64,000 nucleotides of DNA from Myxococcus sp. CA023. GTDB lineage: Bacteria > Myxococcota > Myxococcia > Myxococcales > Myxococcaceae. The notes below the pieces were generated by a model. It was not told the DNA's origin. It did no database searches and was given only the letters and a program-made list of their open reading frames with translations. This document shows positions 7,537-16,517 of this stretch, piece after piece. Every line of letters starts with the position of its first letter. Position 1 is the first letter of the stretch. Where the stretch lies: the NCBI RefSeq assembly GCF_010998615.1, contig NZ_JAAEAH010000005.1, positions 118,153 to 182,152 of the forward strand. Reading direction: 5' to 3'. A program made the translations under genes and the position numbers.

Positions 7537-10272
7537 ATGCGCTCTACTTTGATGTTACTTGGGTTGTTAGGGCTGTCTTCGCCCGCATGGGCCGCGGTGC
7601 CCTCCGGCTTCGTGGAGACGCCCTTCACCTCCAATACCCTCACGCAGGCCACGGGGATGGCATGGGCGCCGGACGGTTCAGGCCGCCTGTTCATCACCCT
7701 CAAGACGGGCGAAATCCGGGTGGTGTCGCTGAAGGACGGCCAGCCTGAAACACAGTCGGGGAACAGCACGCTGGTGACGCAGGTGTTCGCGACGGAGGAG
7801 GACGTCTACACCGGCAGCGAGTGCGGCCTCATCGGTATCGCGTTCGACCCGAACTACGTGGTCAACCGCTACGTCTATTTTTTCGTCACCGTCTCCGCGT
7901 CGGAGCAGCAGATTGTCCGCTACACGGATGCGGACGGGACGGGCACGGCGCGCACCGTCGTCGTCAGTCGGCTGCCCACGCGGGGCGCGAACCATGGCGG
8001 CGGCGCCATTGGCTTCGGCCCGGACGGAAAGCTGTACTGGGCCATTGGCGACCTGGGCAACGGCACGGGCGTGAATGCGGACCTGACATCGATGGCGGCC
8101 AAGGTGAGCCGCTCGAACCCGGATGGCACGCCCGACAGCGACAACCCCTTCAACGACGGCGTGGGGCCCAACAACGAGTACATCTGGGCGCGCGGCCTCC
8201 GCAATCCCTTCACCTTCACCTTCCAGCCCACCACGGGCCGGTTGTGGGTGAACAGCGTGGGCACCAACTACGAGCAGGTCTTCGTTGTCACCCGCCGAAG
8301 CCATGCCGGCTACAGCGACTACGAGAACAACCAACCCAGCACCAGCGACTTCATCACTCCCGTCGTCAAATACAGAACCAACGGTTCCGACACCCGCAGC
8401 CTCGCCGCGGGCGGCGCCGTACGCAGCAGCGGAGTGGCCACCTTCACCACAGCCGGGAACCATGGCTTCCGCAAGGGTGAGCGGCTCACGCTCAGCGGTG
8501 TGGAGGATGCGAGCTTCAATGGCCTGTTGCTGGTGGCCAGCATTCCTTCCCTCACGACCTTCACCGTGGCGCAGCCTTCGCTGCCAGACGCGGCGAGCAG
8601 CGGGGGAACGGCCACGACGCAGGAACTCGGTGGCTCCATCACCGGTGGCGCCTTCTACGACGCGACCCTGTTCGACGAGACGTACCAGGACAACTTCTTC
8701 TTCGGGGACTTCAACACCGGTCAGCTGACGCGAGTCACTCTGGAAGAGGACAACTCGGTGGCTACGGTGGATGAGTGGGCCACCGGCTTCACCTCGCAGG
8801 TGGACATGTCGGTGGGCCCGGACGGCGCGCTCTACACCATCGGCGTGTCGGGCGGCGTCCTGAGGCGCATCACGCCCGAGACGCCGGGACAGAAACTGGT
8901 GGTGTCCGGGCTGCAGCCGCGCGTCGAGGAGGGCGGACGCGCTGCCTTCACCGTGCGCCTGGCCGAAGCGCCGGCCTCCGATGTCTCCGTGCAGGTATCC
9001 CGCGCGCTGGGCGGCTCCGAGGACCTGAGCATCGTCAGCGGCGCGGCGCTCACCTTCACGGCGTCCAACTGGAACGTGCCCCAGGTGGTGACGCTCACCG
9101 CGGCGGTGGACGAGGACAAGACGCCGGATGTCGCCACCTTCATGGTGGTGGCGGACGGGCTGCAGGAGGTGGCGGTGGTGGCTACCACCATCGACAACGA
9201 CTCGCCGCGCCTGGTGCTGACCGCGTCGCAGGTGACGGTCGCGGAGGGCGGGACGGCGGCCTTCGGCGTGTCGCTCTCGGAGCGGCCCAAGCGCAATGTC
9301 ACGGTGACCGTGGCACGCACCCGCGGGGACGAGGACATCACCGTCCAGTCCGGGGCGACGCTGACCTTCACCACCTCCGACTGGAATACGCCCAAGGACG
9401 TCACCCTGGCCGCCGCGGCGGACGCGGACACCGAGGACGCCACGGCCATCATCACCGTGGCCGCCCCGGGCGTGGACGCGCGTGAGGTGGAGGCCTTCGA
9501 GCAGGACACGACCCTCATTCCACCCGTCATCCTCTCCGAGCCGGTGACCCGAGCGGTGGTGGGCACTCCGTACCGGTATGCGGTGCAGGCGACGGCCCGG
9601 CCCGCGCCCACGTATGTGCTGGTGAGCACGGTGCCGGGCATGAGCATCGATGCCGCCACCGGCGTCGTTACCTGGGAGCCCACCGAGACGGGCACGGTGG
9701 AGGTCTCCGTGCGCGTGAGCAACGGCGCCGCGCCGGACGCCGTGCAGGACTTCACCATCACGGTGAGCCCGGACGCGCCGCCCACCGCCATCCTCACGCG
9801 TCCCGAGGACGGTGAGCACGTGTCCGGCGCTACGGCGGAGTTCTACGGCGACTGCCAGGATGACGTGGGCTGCACGCACGCGGAGTTCTACGTGGACGAC
9901 GTGCTGCGCTACACCGACGAGCGGACCGAAAGCCCCTACTCCTACGGCGGCGAGCCCAGCCGCTGGGACACCACGGGCCTGACGCCGGGCTGGCACCGCG
10001 TCCGCTTCGTCGTGGTGGACTCAACGGGGCAGCAGGGCTCCGCCGAGGCGATGGTGTGCGTGGGCGATGTCCCCTGTGTGTCGCCGCCGTCGGACGCGGG
10101 GACGGACGCTGGAACCGATGCGGGCACGGACGCCGGAACCGACGTGGGCCCCGAGCGTCCGCCTCCCAACGAGCCGGGCGGCTGCAATTGCAACGCGATG
10201 CCGCTGGCGCCGTTGGCCTGGAGCTCGCTTGCGTGGCTCGTGCTCCAGCGGAGGCGGTCGCGTCGCCACTGA
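7537..10272 (+). CDS. exported GSDH-type (PQQ sugar dehydrogenase-like) protein with MYXO-CTERM-like tail
   Basis: A 911-residue protein with a clear signal peptide (MRSTLMLLGLLGLSSPAWA). Residues about 22-450 are a six-bladed glucose/sorbosone dehydrogenase propeller, with the catalytic-type stretch RGANHGGGAIGFGPDGKLYW and several D/N-rich loops. Two Calx-beta-like or Ig-like repeats follow (about 450-650), the copies sharing a pattern like LTFTxSxWNxPxxVTL. A putative Ig domain comes next, then an APPTAIL-type domain with a Cys pair (DCQDDVGC), then four copies of DAGT. The end, GGCNCNAMPLAPLAWSSLAW plus an arginine-rich tail, fits the myxobacterial MYXO-CTERM sorting signal (Cys, hydrophobic helix, basic end). 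Family members oxidise aldose sugars with PQQ. The substrate here is unknown. It is probably anchored to the outer surface. Confidence 0.88.
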   Translation: MRSTLMLLGLLGLSSPAWAAVPSGFVETPFTSNTLTQATGMAWAPDGSGRLFITLKTGEIRVVSLKDGQPETQSGNSTLVTQVFATEEDVYTGSECGLIGIAFDPNYVVNRYVYFFVTVSASEQQIVRYTDADGTGTARTVVVSRLPTRGANHGGGAIGFGPDGKLYWAIGDLGNGTGVNADLTSMAAKVSRSNPDGTPDSDNPFNDGVGPNNEYIWARGLRNPFTFTFQPTTGRLWVNSVGTNYEQVFVVTRRSHAGYSDYENNQPSTSDFITPVVKYRTNGSDTRSLAAGGAVRSSGVATFTTAGNHGFRKGERLTLSGVEDASFNGLLLVASIPSLTTFTVAQPSLPDAASSGGTATTQELGGSITGGAFYDATLFDETYQDNFFFGDFNTGQLTRVTLEEDNSVATVDEWATGFTSQVDMSVGPDGALYTIGVSGGVLRRITPETPGQKLVVSGLQPRVEEGGRAAFTVRLAEAPASDVSVQVSRALGGSEDLSIVSGAALTFTASNWNVPQVVTLTAAVDEDKTPDVATFMVVADGLQEVAVVATTIDNDSPRLVLTASQVTVAEGGTAAFGVSLSERPKRNVTVTVARTRGDEDITVQSGATLTFTTSDWNTPKDVTLAAAADADTEDATAIITVAAPGVDAREVEAFEQDTTLIPPVILSEPVTRAVVGTPYRYAVQATARPAPTYVLVSTVPGMSIDAATGVVTWEPTETGTVEVSVRVSNGAAPDAVQDFTITVSPDAPPTAILTRPEDGEHVSGATAEFYGDCQDDVGCTHAEFYVDDVLRYTDERTESPYSYGGEPSRWDTTGLTPGWHRVRFVVVDSTGQQGSAEAMVCVGDVPCVSPPSDAGTDAGTDAGTDAGTDVGPERPPPNEPGGCNCNAMPLAPLAWSSLAWLVLQRRRSRRH

Positions 10273-10303
10273 GCGCGTCTAGCCGCTCTCGCGCGCGGCC
10301 CTG

Positions 10304-10453
10304 CTAGGCCACCTCGTGCAGGGCATCGCTGAGCAGAAGCGCTGGAGTCACCATGGACTCCAGCGCTTCGACGCTGTCGGGCATGCCGAGCTTCACCGCC
10401 TGGCGCCGCTCGTCCTCGAGGGTGAAGTTCCCGAAGTGGCGGCAAAGCACCAT
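10304..10453 (-). CDS. small hypothetical protein
   Basis: A 49-residue frame starting MVLCRHFGNFTLEDERRQAV. Nothing in it is recognised. It is listed because most of its codons end in G or C, as in the real genes of this genome, and because no other gene covers the stretch. The start is uncertain: a GTG at 10468 would add five residues, and neither start has a good ribosome-binding site. A perfect 14-bp inverted repeat (10336-10369) lies inside the frame, so the stretch may instead be the transcription end of the converging genes. Confidence 0.4.
   Translation of the reverse strand: MVLCRHFGNFTLEDERRQAVKLGMPDSVEALESMVTPALLLSDALHEVA
10336..10369. terminator. perfect 14-bp inverted repeat between convergent genes
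   Basis: GAAGCGCTGGAGTC (10336-10349) pairs exactly with GACTCCAGCGCTTC (10356-10369) over a 6-nt loop. It lies 63 bases after the stop of the GSDH-type gene and before the minus-strand membrane protein gene ends at 10506. It suits a bidirectional terminator, although no T-tract is present and the repeat is inside a possible small coding frame. Confidence 0.45.
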
Positions 10454-10505
10454 GCGCGGATGCCGCACGCGCGGGCCCCGCAGCGTGTCAGCAGGGTCTC
10501 CAGCC

Positions 10506-11195
10506 TCAGGACTGGGTGCCTTCCTGTCCGGTGCCCTCCGACCGCCACTGGGTATGGCCGCGCGTGCCCTGCACGGCGTCGGCCAGCTCACGCACGGGCG
10601 TCAGCAAGCCGTACAACTCGATGGGGGTGCATGGGACTTCGTCTATCACCTCCGCCGACAGGACGCCGTTCTCGATGGAGAAGGCCTCGAAGGCGCGGGC
10701 CAGGTTCAGCAGGGGGCGCCGCATGCCCGCGCTGAGGAGGATGGCGCGGGCCTGAGGGGTGACGTTCTTCAGGTCCAGCACGGCGTCGAGGCCGGCATCG
10801 CCAATTTGCTCGTCCTGTACGCCGAACAGCTTGAGGAACTTGTCGCCCAGCCCTTCGGGCCGGATGACCACCTCGCGCGGAAAGTCGTCGCCGAGCTCGT
10901 GCCGGACGATGGTGGCGATGCGGTACGCCTTCTCCTGGTGGCGGTACTCGGTCTCCAGGGTGAGCGGACGCCCGGCGTAGCTGCCCTCCATCTTCAAGGT
11001 CCCCGCGGAGTACATGAACCTGCCGGGCGTCGGCATGAAGGACCAGCCACGGGTGGTCGCGAAGTCCTGCCAGGCCTGGATTTGCTGCTTCCAGCGGCGC
11101 CAGCGGAAGAAGCCAACGATGCTCGAGACGCCGATGCCCGCCCCGAGGATGCCGGCGAAGATGCCAATTTGTAGCCCGGTCATTCCCGCGAGCAT
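10506..11195 (-). CDS. hypothetical membrane-anchored protein
   Basis: A protein of about 229 residues with one N-terminal membrane segment (GLQIGIFAGILGAGIGVSSIVGFF) followed by a basic stop-transfer stretch (RWRRWKQQ) and a soluble domain facing the cytoplasm. The soluble part has no motif I recognise. Start choice is uncertain between ATG 11195 and ATG 11183; the frame is open to 11285. The gene converges on the GSDH-type gene and is divergent from sbcD, with about 220 bases between. There is no context for a function. Confidence 0.7.
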   Translation of the reverse strand: MLAGMTGLQIGIFAGILGAGIGVSSIVGFFRWRRWKQQIQAWQDFATTRGWSFMPTPGRFMYSAGTLKMEGSYAGRPLTLETEYRHQEKAYRIATIVRHELGDDFPREVVIRPEGLGDKFLKLFGVQDEQIGDAGLDAVLDLKNVTPQARAILLSAGMRRPLLNLARAFEAFSIENGVLSAEVIDEVPCTPIELYGLLTPVRELADAVQGTRGHTQWRSEGTGQEGTQS

Positions 11196-11418
11196 CTCTG
11201 CTCGGAGCGTATTGGCCAACCCCCTCCGTGCGTGAGGGCCTCCAGAGGGGACGTGGTGGGACGTCTTCTCCAGAACGGCCAGCAATTACAGGAACTTGCG
11301 CACATGTCAGAGGGAGGGAGTAAGGGAGCAGGCGCCCGCCGCTTGGAGCGAGCAGTCCCTCTGTTGGAGGCTGCCCGCTGGCCAAAGCGCCACGGGAAAG
11401 AGGGAGGGTGGACGCCTG

Positions 11419-12663
11419 ATGCGCCTGCTGCACACGTCGGACTGGCACCTGGGACACACGCTGTACGACGTCTCGCGGGATGCGGAGCACGCCGCCTTCC
11501 TGGACTGGCTGCTGGAGACCCTGGAGGCGCAGGCCGTGGATGCGCTGCTGGTGGCTGGGGACATCTTCGACACGGCGAACCCCAGCGCGGAGGCGCAGGC
11601 GGCCTGGTACCAGTTCGTCGCGAAGGCGCGGCGGCGGATGCCCCGGCTGGACGTGGTGGTGATTGGCGGCAACCACGACTCCGCGGCGCGGCTGGACGCG
11701 CCGGACCCGCTGTTCGCGGCGCTGGGCGTGCACGTGGTGGGCGGACTGCCGCGGGCCCGAGACGCCACGGACCAGGAGCGGCTGCTGGTGCCGCTGCACG
11801 ACGCGAAGGGACGGGTGGGTGCGTGGGTGGCGGCGGTGCCGTACCTGCGTCCCGCGGACTTGCCGCCCGTGCCCGGAGACATGGGAGACCGGCTGGTGGA
11901 GGGCGTGCGCGCGGTGTACGCGGAGGTGCTGGCCGCGGCGCGGCGCAGGCGTCAGGCGGGACAGGCGCTGGTGGCCATGGGGCATTGCTACATGACGGGC
12001 ACGGAGCTGTCCGCGTTGAGCGAGCGGAAGATTCTCGGCGGCAACCAGCATGCGCTGCCCGTGGACCTGTTCCCGGAGGACGTGGCCTACGCGGCGCTGG
12101 GGCATCTGCACAAGGCCCAGCGGGTGGGCGGACGCGAGGGGGTGCGTTACAGCGGCTCGCCGTTGCCCCTGTCGCTGTCGGAGGCGGGCTACCGGCATCA
12201 GGTGCTGCTGGTGGAGCTGGAAGGCGACGCGCTGCGCGAGGTGCAATCCCTGCCCGTGCCCCGGACCACGGACATGGTGCGCGTGCCTTCGCGGGACGCG
12301 GCGCCCCTGGACGCCGTGCTGACGCAGCTGGAGGGCTTGCCGGCGCACGACGCGGACACGCTGGAGTGGCGGCGGCCCTACCTGGAGGTGTGCGTGTCGT
12401 TGCCCCGGCCGGAGCCCGCGCTGCGGCAGAAGGTGGAGAAGGTGCTGGAGGGGAAGGCGGCGCGGCTGGTGAAGCTGACGCCCGCCTATACCGGGACGGG
12501 AGGCGCGCTGGCGGAGGTGCAGCCGGGCCTCTCCCTGAAGGAACGCACGCCCGAGGATGTCTTCCGCGCGCGTTACGCCCGTGACTTCGAGGAGCCACCC
12601 GCACTGGCGTTGCTGGAGGCCTTCCATACGTTGCTGACCGACGTGCAGGAGGAGTCGCCGTGA
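11419..12663 (+). CDS. sbcD: exonuclease SbcCD, nuclease subunit D
   Basis: A 414-residue Mre11-type nuclease. Metallophosphoesterase motifs appear in order: TSDWHLG, AGDIFDTANPSAEAQ, IGGNHDSAARLDAPDP, then GHCY and LGHLHKAQ, which ligate the two metal ions. With SbcC it cuts hairpins and protein-blocked DNA ends, keeping palindromes from blocking replication. I start at the ATG at 11419 (MRLLHTSDWH), the family N-terminus, with GGGAGG 10-15 bases ahead. Its stop overlaps the GTG start of sbcC by 4 bases (GTGA), so the two subunits are coupled. Confidence 0.95.
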   Translation: MRLLHTSDWHLGHTLYDVSRDAEHAAFLDWLLETLEAQAVDALLVAGDIFDTANPSAEAQAAWYQFVAKARRRMPRLDVVVIGGNHDSAARLDAPDPLFAALGVHVVGGLPRARDATDQERLLVPLHDAKGRVGAWVAAVPYLRPADLPPVPGDMGDRLVEGVRAVYAEVLAAARRRRQAGQALVAMGHCYMTGTELSALSERKILGGNQHALPVDLFPEDVAYAALGHLHKAQRVGGREGVRYSGSPLPLSLSEAGYRHQVLLVELEGDALREVQSLPVPRTTDMVRVPSRDAAPLDAVLTQLEGLPAHDADTLEWRRPYLEVCVSLPRPEPALRQKVEKVLEGKAARLVKLTPAYTGTGGALAEVQPGLSLKERTPEDVFRARYARDFEEPPALALLEAFHTLLTDVQEESP

Positions 12664-15600
12664 AGGTGCTCGCGATTCGCGGTTCCAACCTGACGAGCTT
12701 CGCGGGGGACTTCGCGCTGGAGCTGGACCAGCCGCCGTTGGACCGGCTGGGCCTGTTCGCGATTACCGGAGCAACGGGCGCGGGCAAGAGCACGTTGCTG
12801 GATGCCCTGTGTTTGGCGCTGTTCGACCGCACGCCCCGGCTGGGGGGACGCGGCGGCGCGCCGGTGGGCCGCGCGGACGAGGATGAGGACGCGCGACTGT
12901 CCGCCTACGACGTGCGCGGCATGCTGCGCCGGGGCGCGGGCGAGGGCTATGCGGAGGTGGACTTCCTGGGCAAGGACGGGCGGCGCTACCGGGCGCGCTG
13001 GTCCGTGTGGCGCGCGCGCAACCGCGCCGAGGGGCGCTTCCGGCCCCAGGAAATGCAGTTGATGGACGTGGTCACCGGGCAGCTCACGGGCCGCACCAAG
13101 GGCGAGGTGCTGGCCGCCATCCAGGAGCGGCTGGGGTTGTCGTTCGACCAGTTCCGTCGCTCGGCGCTGCTGGCGCAGGGCGAGTTCGCGGCCTTCCTCA
13201 AGGCGGATGCCAGCGAGCGCGCGGAGCTGCTGGAGCGGATGACGGGCACGGAGGTGTACAGCCGCTTGTCCATGGCCGCGCATGAGAAGAACAAGGCGGA
13301 GCAGGAGTCGCTGGCGAAGCGGGCACAGGGATTGGCGGCGATTGCCCTGATGCCAGAGGCGGAGCGCGCGGCGGCGGCGGCGGCGCTCGGTGAGGAGTCC
13401 CGGGCGCGTCAGACGGTGGAGGCGCTGCTCAAGGACGCGGAGGGCGCGGCGGCGTGGCATGTCGCGCGGGCGGGGCTGCGGGAGGCGGAGCAGGCGGCGG
13501 AGGCGAAGGCGCAGGCGGCCAGGACGGCCCTGGAGGAAGCGGCGCCGCGCGCGGCACGGATGGAGGCGGTCCGCGAGGCGGAGGCCTTCCGGGGGCCGGT
13601 GGCGGCGGCGGAGGCTGCGGAGCGCCGGTGGGCGGAGGCGGAGGCGGCGCAGGTGGCGCGGGCGTCGGAGGTGGAGGCGGCGCTGTCGGAGGTCTCGGCG
13701 CGGCGGGTGGGGCAACTGGAGGCGGAGACCGCGCGCGCCGCAGCGCAGGAGCGGGAGGTGGCGACACGTCCCGCGCTGGAGGAGGCGGCGCGACTGGATG
13801 CGCGGCTGGAAGGTGTCTCCCGGGAGGCGCGTGAGGCGCGGGCGCGGGCTGAGAAGTCCCAGGCGGCGCTGTCGGAGGCGAAGGCGGAGCTGGATGCCGT
13901 GCTCGTGCGCGAGGCCGAGGCACGAGACAAGGGGGAGGCCGCGAGGCACTGGCTGACGGAGAAGGCGCACTGGGTCGCGCTCACGAGCGAGTGGCCGCGC
14001 TGGCATCGCGAGCTGGAACGCTACGAGGGGGCGCAGGGCGAGCGGCGCAAGGCTCGTGAGGAATCCGGACGGCTGCTCGGTGAGGTGGAGGGACTGCGCG
14101 AGACGGTGGGGCTTCGGCGGGGGGAGCGGGATGCCGCGGTTCGTGCGGAGGAGATGGCCCTGGCCGCGGCGACGCATGCCGAGACGGCCGTGGGGGCGGA
14201 GACGGGCGCGCAGCGGCGGGCGCAGCGTGAACGCCTGTTGGCGCGGCAGGAGGCCGTGCGGGGCTTGAAGACTGCTCACGAGGGTCTCGCCGCGGATGAG
14301 GCCGAGGCTCGTGAGGCGGACACGGAGGTGAAGGCGGCGAAGGCGGAGGTCGAGGCCGCGACGGCGGACGCGCGCGCGGCGGAGACTCGGCGGACGCAGG
14401 GGGAAGCCGCGCTCAAGGAGGCGCAGCGCTCGCTGTCGCTGGCGCAGGCGACGCAGGGCTATGCGTCCCACCGTACATTGCTGAAGGACGGTGAGGCGTG
14501 CCCGTTGTGTGGCGCGGAAGAGCACCCCTACGCGCGCGAGGTGTCCGCGCTGGATGGGCTGGTCGCGGAAGCAGCTTCGCGTGTGGAGACGCTGGAGACG
14601 GAGCGGACCGCGGCCACCCAGGCGGAGGTGGCGGCGAGCGCTCGGCGCGCGGCGGCGAATGCACGCGCCGGACAGGCGGAGGCGCGCAGACAGTCCGCGG
14701 AGGCTCGCGCGGAGGCGCACGGCGAGGCCTGGCGGAAGGGGTGTGACTCGTGGCTGGAGTCCATTCGGGGAGAGGGGGCGGAAGTGTCCACCCTCGCCAC
14801 CTCCGTGACGGAGCCCGATTCAGGCACGTCGTCGCCACCGGCCGTGGGGGGCTCGCCCGAGGCGGGCGCGTGGCTCGGCGCGGCGCGTGCCGAGGTCGCG
14901 GAGCGACTGGCGGCGCTGAAGGCCGACGAGCAGGCCGCCGAGTCATTGGCCCGCACCGCGCGCGAGGCCCGCGCGGCGCTGGAGACGCAGCGCACTCGGC
15001 GCGAGGTGGCGGCGGAGTCGCTGCGCCGCGCGGAGGAGGCGCTGTCGCGCGCGGAGTCGGTGCTCAAGGACGTCCATGCCCGGCTTGAGACGGCAGAGCA
15101 GACGTTGCGGCAGGTGCTCGCGGAGGTGGCCCCCGTCTTCACCGCGGACGTGGGCTGGGACCGGAAGCTGGAGGAGGACCCGGCCAGCTTCCGCCGCAAG
15201 TGTGGCGAGCGGGTGGTGATGTGGAAGGGGAAGGAGGAGGCCCGCCTGAAGGCGGAGGAGCGCGAGGCCGAGGAGCAGCGTCATCGTGCCCGGGCGCAGG
15301 GACTGGTGGAGGTGAGCACCCGCCATGCCGAGGAGCATCACGCCTTCGCCGTGCGCAAGGAGGAGGAGCGCGGCGAGCTGACCCGCGCACGCGCGGCCCT
15401 GCTGTACGGCCGTCCCACGGCGGAGGTCCGCGCTGAGCTCCAGGCACGACTGGAGGCCACGGAGTCGGCCTTCGAGCAGGCACGTGAGCGCGCCGAAGCG
15501 GCGCGTCAGGCGGCGCAGGTCGCCACCGCGCGTGCCGAGGATGCCGTGCGCGCCAGGACGGAGGCGCTGGCCCTGCGTGAGTCGGAAGGCGCCGCGCTGA

Positions 15601-16502
15601 CAACGCTGCTCGCCACGCGTGGGACCACGCTGGAGGCCGTGCGGACGCTGCTGGCATTCGACGCGGCCTGGCGCGAAGCAGAGGCTCGCGCACTGTCGGC
15701 CCTGCGCGAGGCGCTCGCCCAGACTACCGCCGTGCTGGCGGAGCGAAGCGAGCGTCGCGCGCGGCACGAGGACTCCGGTCCTCCGTCGCTCTCCGAGCAG
15801 GACGCGGGCGCCGAATGTGAGCGGCTGCGCGCGGAGGTCGAGGCCCGTCGTCATGCGGAGGCCGCGCTGCACGCGCGCCTGGAGGCCGACGACACGGCGC
15901 GGGCGCGGCACGGCTCCGAGGCCGCGGCCCTGGAGGAGGGCCGCCGCGCGGCGGAGGTGTGGAAGGTGCTGGGCGACCTCATTGGCTCGCACGACGGCAA
16001 GCGCTTCAAGGTCTTCGCCCAGAGCCTCACGCTGGACGCCTTGCTGCTGCACGCCAACGCGCACCTGCGGGAACTCGCGCGGCGCTACCGGCTGATGCGC
16101 GTGCCCGGACACGACCTGGACCTTCAAGTCGTGGACGGGGACATGGGCGACGAGGTCCGCAGCGTGGCCAGCCTGTCCGGCGGTGAGAGCTTCCTGGTGT
16201 CCCTGGCGCTCGCGTTGGGGCTGGCGTCCCTTTCGTCGGAGACGACGCAAGTGGAGACGCTCTTCATCGACGAGGGCTTCGGCACGCTGGACCCGGAGAC
16301 GCTGGAGGTGGCCCTGGCCACGCTGGACGCGCTCCAGGCCACGGGCCGGCAGGTGGGCATCATCTCGCACGTCAGCGGCATGGCGGAGCGCATCGGAGTG
16401 CAGGTGCGCGTGGTGAAGCAGGGCGGCGGGCGCAGCCGGCTGGTGGTGGAGGGAGACCCGGGCATGGTGCCTCCTTCCGTGGGACAGCAGGAGGTGGCGT
16501 AG
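12660..16502 (+). CDS. sbcC: exonuclease SbcCD, ATPase subunit C
   Basis: A 1280-residue SMC/Rad50-type ATPase starting with GTG. The N-terminal Walker A is GATGAGKSTLLDAL (about residue 40) and the Q-loop region is FRRSALLAQGEFAAFLKA. Two long Ala/Glu/Arg-rich coiled-coil arms flank a zinc hook at C614-P-L-C617. The C-terminal half has the signature SLSGGESFLVSLALALGL and Walker B LFIDEGFGTLDPETLE. It is longer than the E. coli protein (about 1050), the extra length being in the coiled coil. Extreme Ala/Arg/Glu codon bias there produces long antisense frames that are not genes. It works with SbcD, whose gene overlaps it by 4 bases. Confidence 0.95.
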   Translation: MKVLAIRGSNLTSFAGDFALELDQPPLDRLGLFAITGATGAGKSTLLDALCLALFDRTPRLGGRGGAPVGRADEDEDARLSAYDVRGMLRRGAGEGYAEVDFLGKDGRRYRARWSVWRARNRAEGRFRPQEMQLMDVVTGQLTGRTKGEVLAAIQERLGLSFDQFRRSALLAQGEFAAFLKADASERAELLERMTGTEVYSRLSMAAHEKNKAEQESLAKRAQGLAAIALMPEAERAAAAAALGEESRARQTVEALLKDAEGAAAWHVARAGLREAEQAAEAKAQAARTALEEAAPRAARMEAVREAEAFRGPVAAAEAAERRWAEAEAAQVARASEVEAALSEVSARRVGQLEAETARAAAQEREVATRPALEEAARLDARLEGVSREAREARARAEKSQAALSEAKAELDAVLVREAEARDKGEAARHWLTEKAHWVALTSEWPRWHRELERYEGAQGERRKAREESGRLLGEVEGLRETVGLRRGERDAAVRAEEMALAAATHAETAVGAETGAQRRAQRERLLARQEAVRGLKTAHEGLAADEAEAREADTEVKAAKAEVEAATADARAAETRRTQGEAALKEAQRSLSLAQATQGYASHRTLLKDGEACPLCGAEEHPYAREVSALDGLVAEAASRVETLETERTAATQAEVAASARRAAANARAGQAEARRQSAEARAEAHGEAWRKGCDSWLESIRGEGAEVSTLATSVTEPDSGTSSPPAVGGSPEAGAWLGAARAEVAERLAALKADEQAAESLARTAREARAALETQRTRREVAAESLRRAEEALSRAESVLKDVHARLETAEQTLRQVLAEVAPVFTADVGWDRKLEEDPASFRRKCGERVVMWKGKEEARLKAEEREAEEQRHRARAQGLVEVSTRHAEEHHAFAVRKEEERGELTRARAALLYGRPTAEVRAELQARLEATESAFEQARERAEAARQAAQVATARAEDAVRARTEALALRESEGAALTTLLATRGTTLEAVRTLLAFDAAWREAEARALSALREALAQTTAVLAERSERRARHEDSGPPSLSEQDAGAECERLRAEVEARRHAEAALHARLEADDTARARHGSEAAALEEGRRAAEVWKVLGDLIGSHDGKRFKVFAQSLTLDALLLHANAHLRELARRYRLMRVPGHDLDLQVVDGDMGDEVRSVASLSGGESFLVSLALALGLASLSSETTQVETLFIDEGFGTLDPETLEVALATLDALQATGRQVGIISHVSGMAERIGVQVRVVKQGGGRSRLVVEGDPGMVPPSVGQQEVA

Positions 16503-16517
16503 CGGACCCTGGCGGGC

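Noticed and set aside
13580..13720. GGCGGAGGCGG-rich stretch that looks like a tandem repeat
   Set aside because: It is the Ala/Glu/Arg codon pattern of the SbcC coiled coil, not a separate repeat element.
12573..14720. 715-codon open frame antisense to sbcC, and similar long antisense frames at 3870-5897, 7678-9996, 14943-16370, 43779-45128 and 53756-56170
   Set aside because: High GC leaves few stop codons in the shadow frames. These translate to Arg/His/Leu/Gln-rich chains without domains, while the other strand has intact, recognised proteins.
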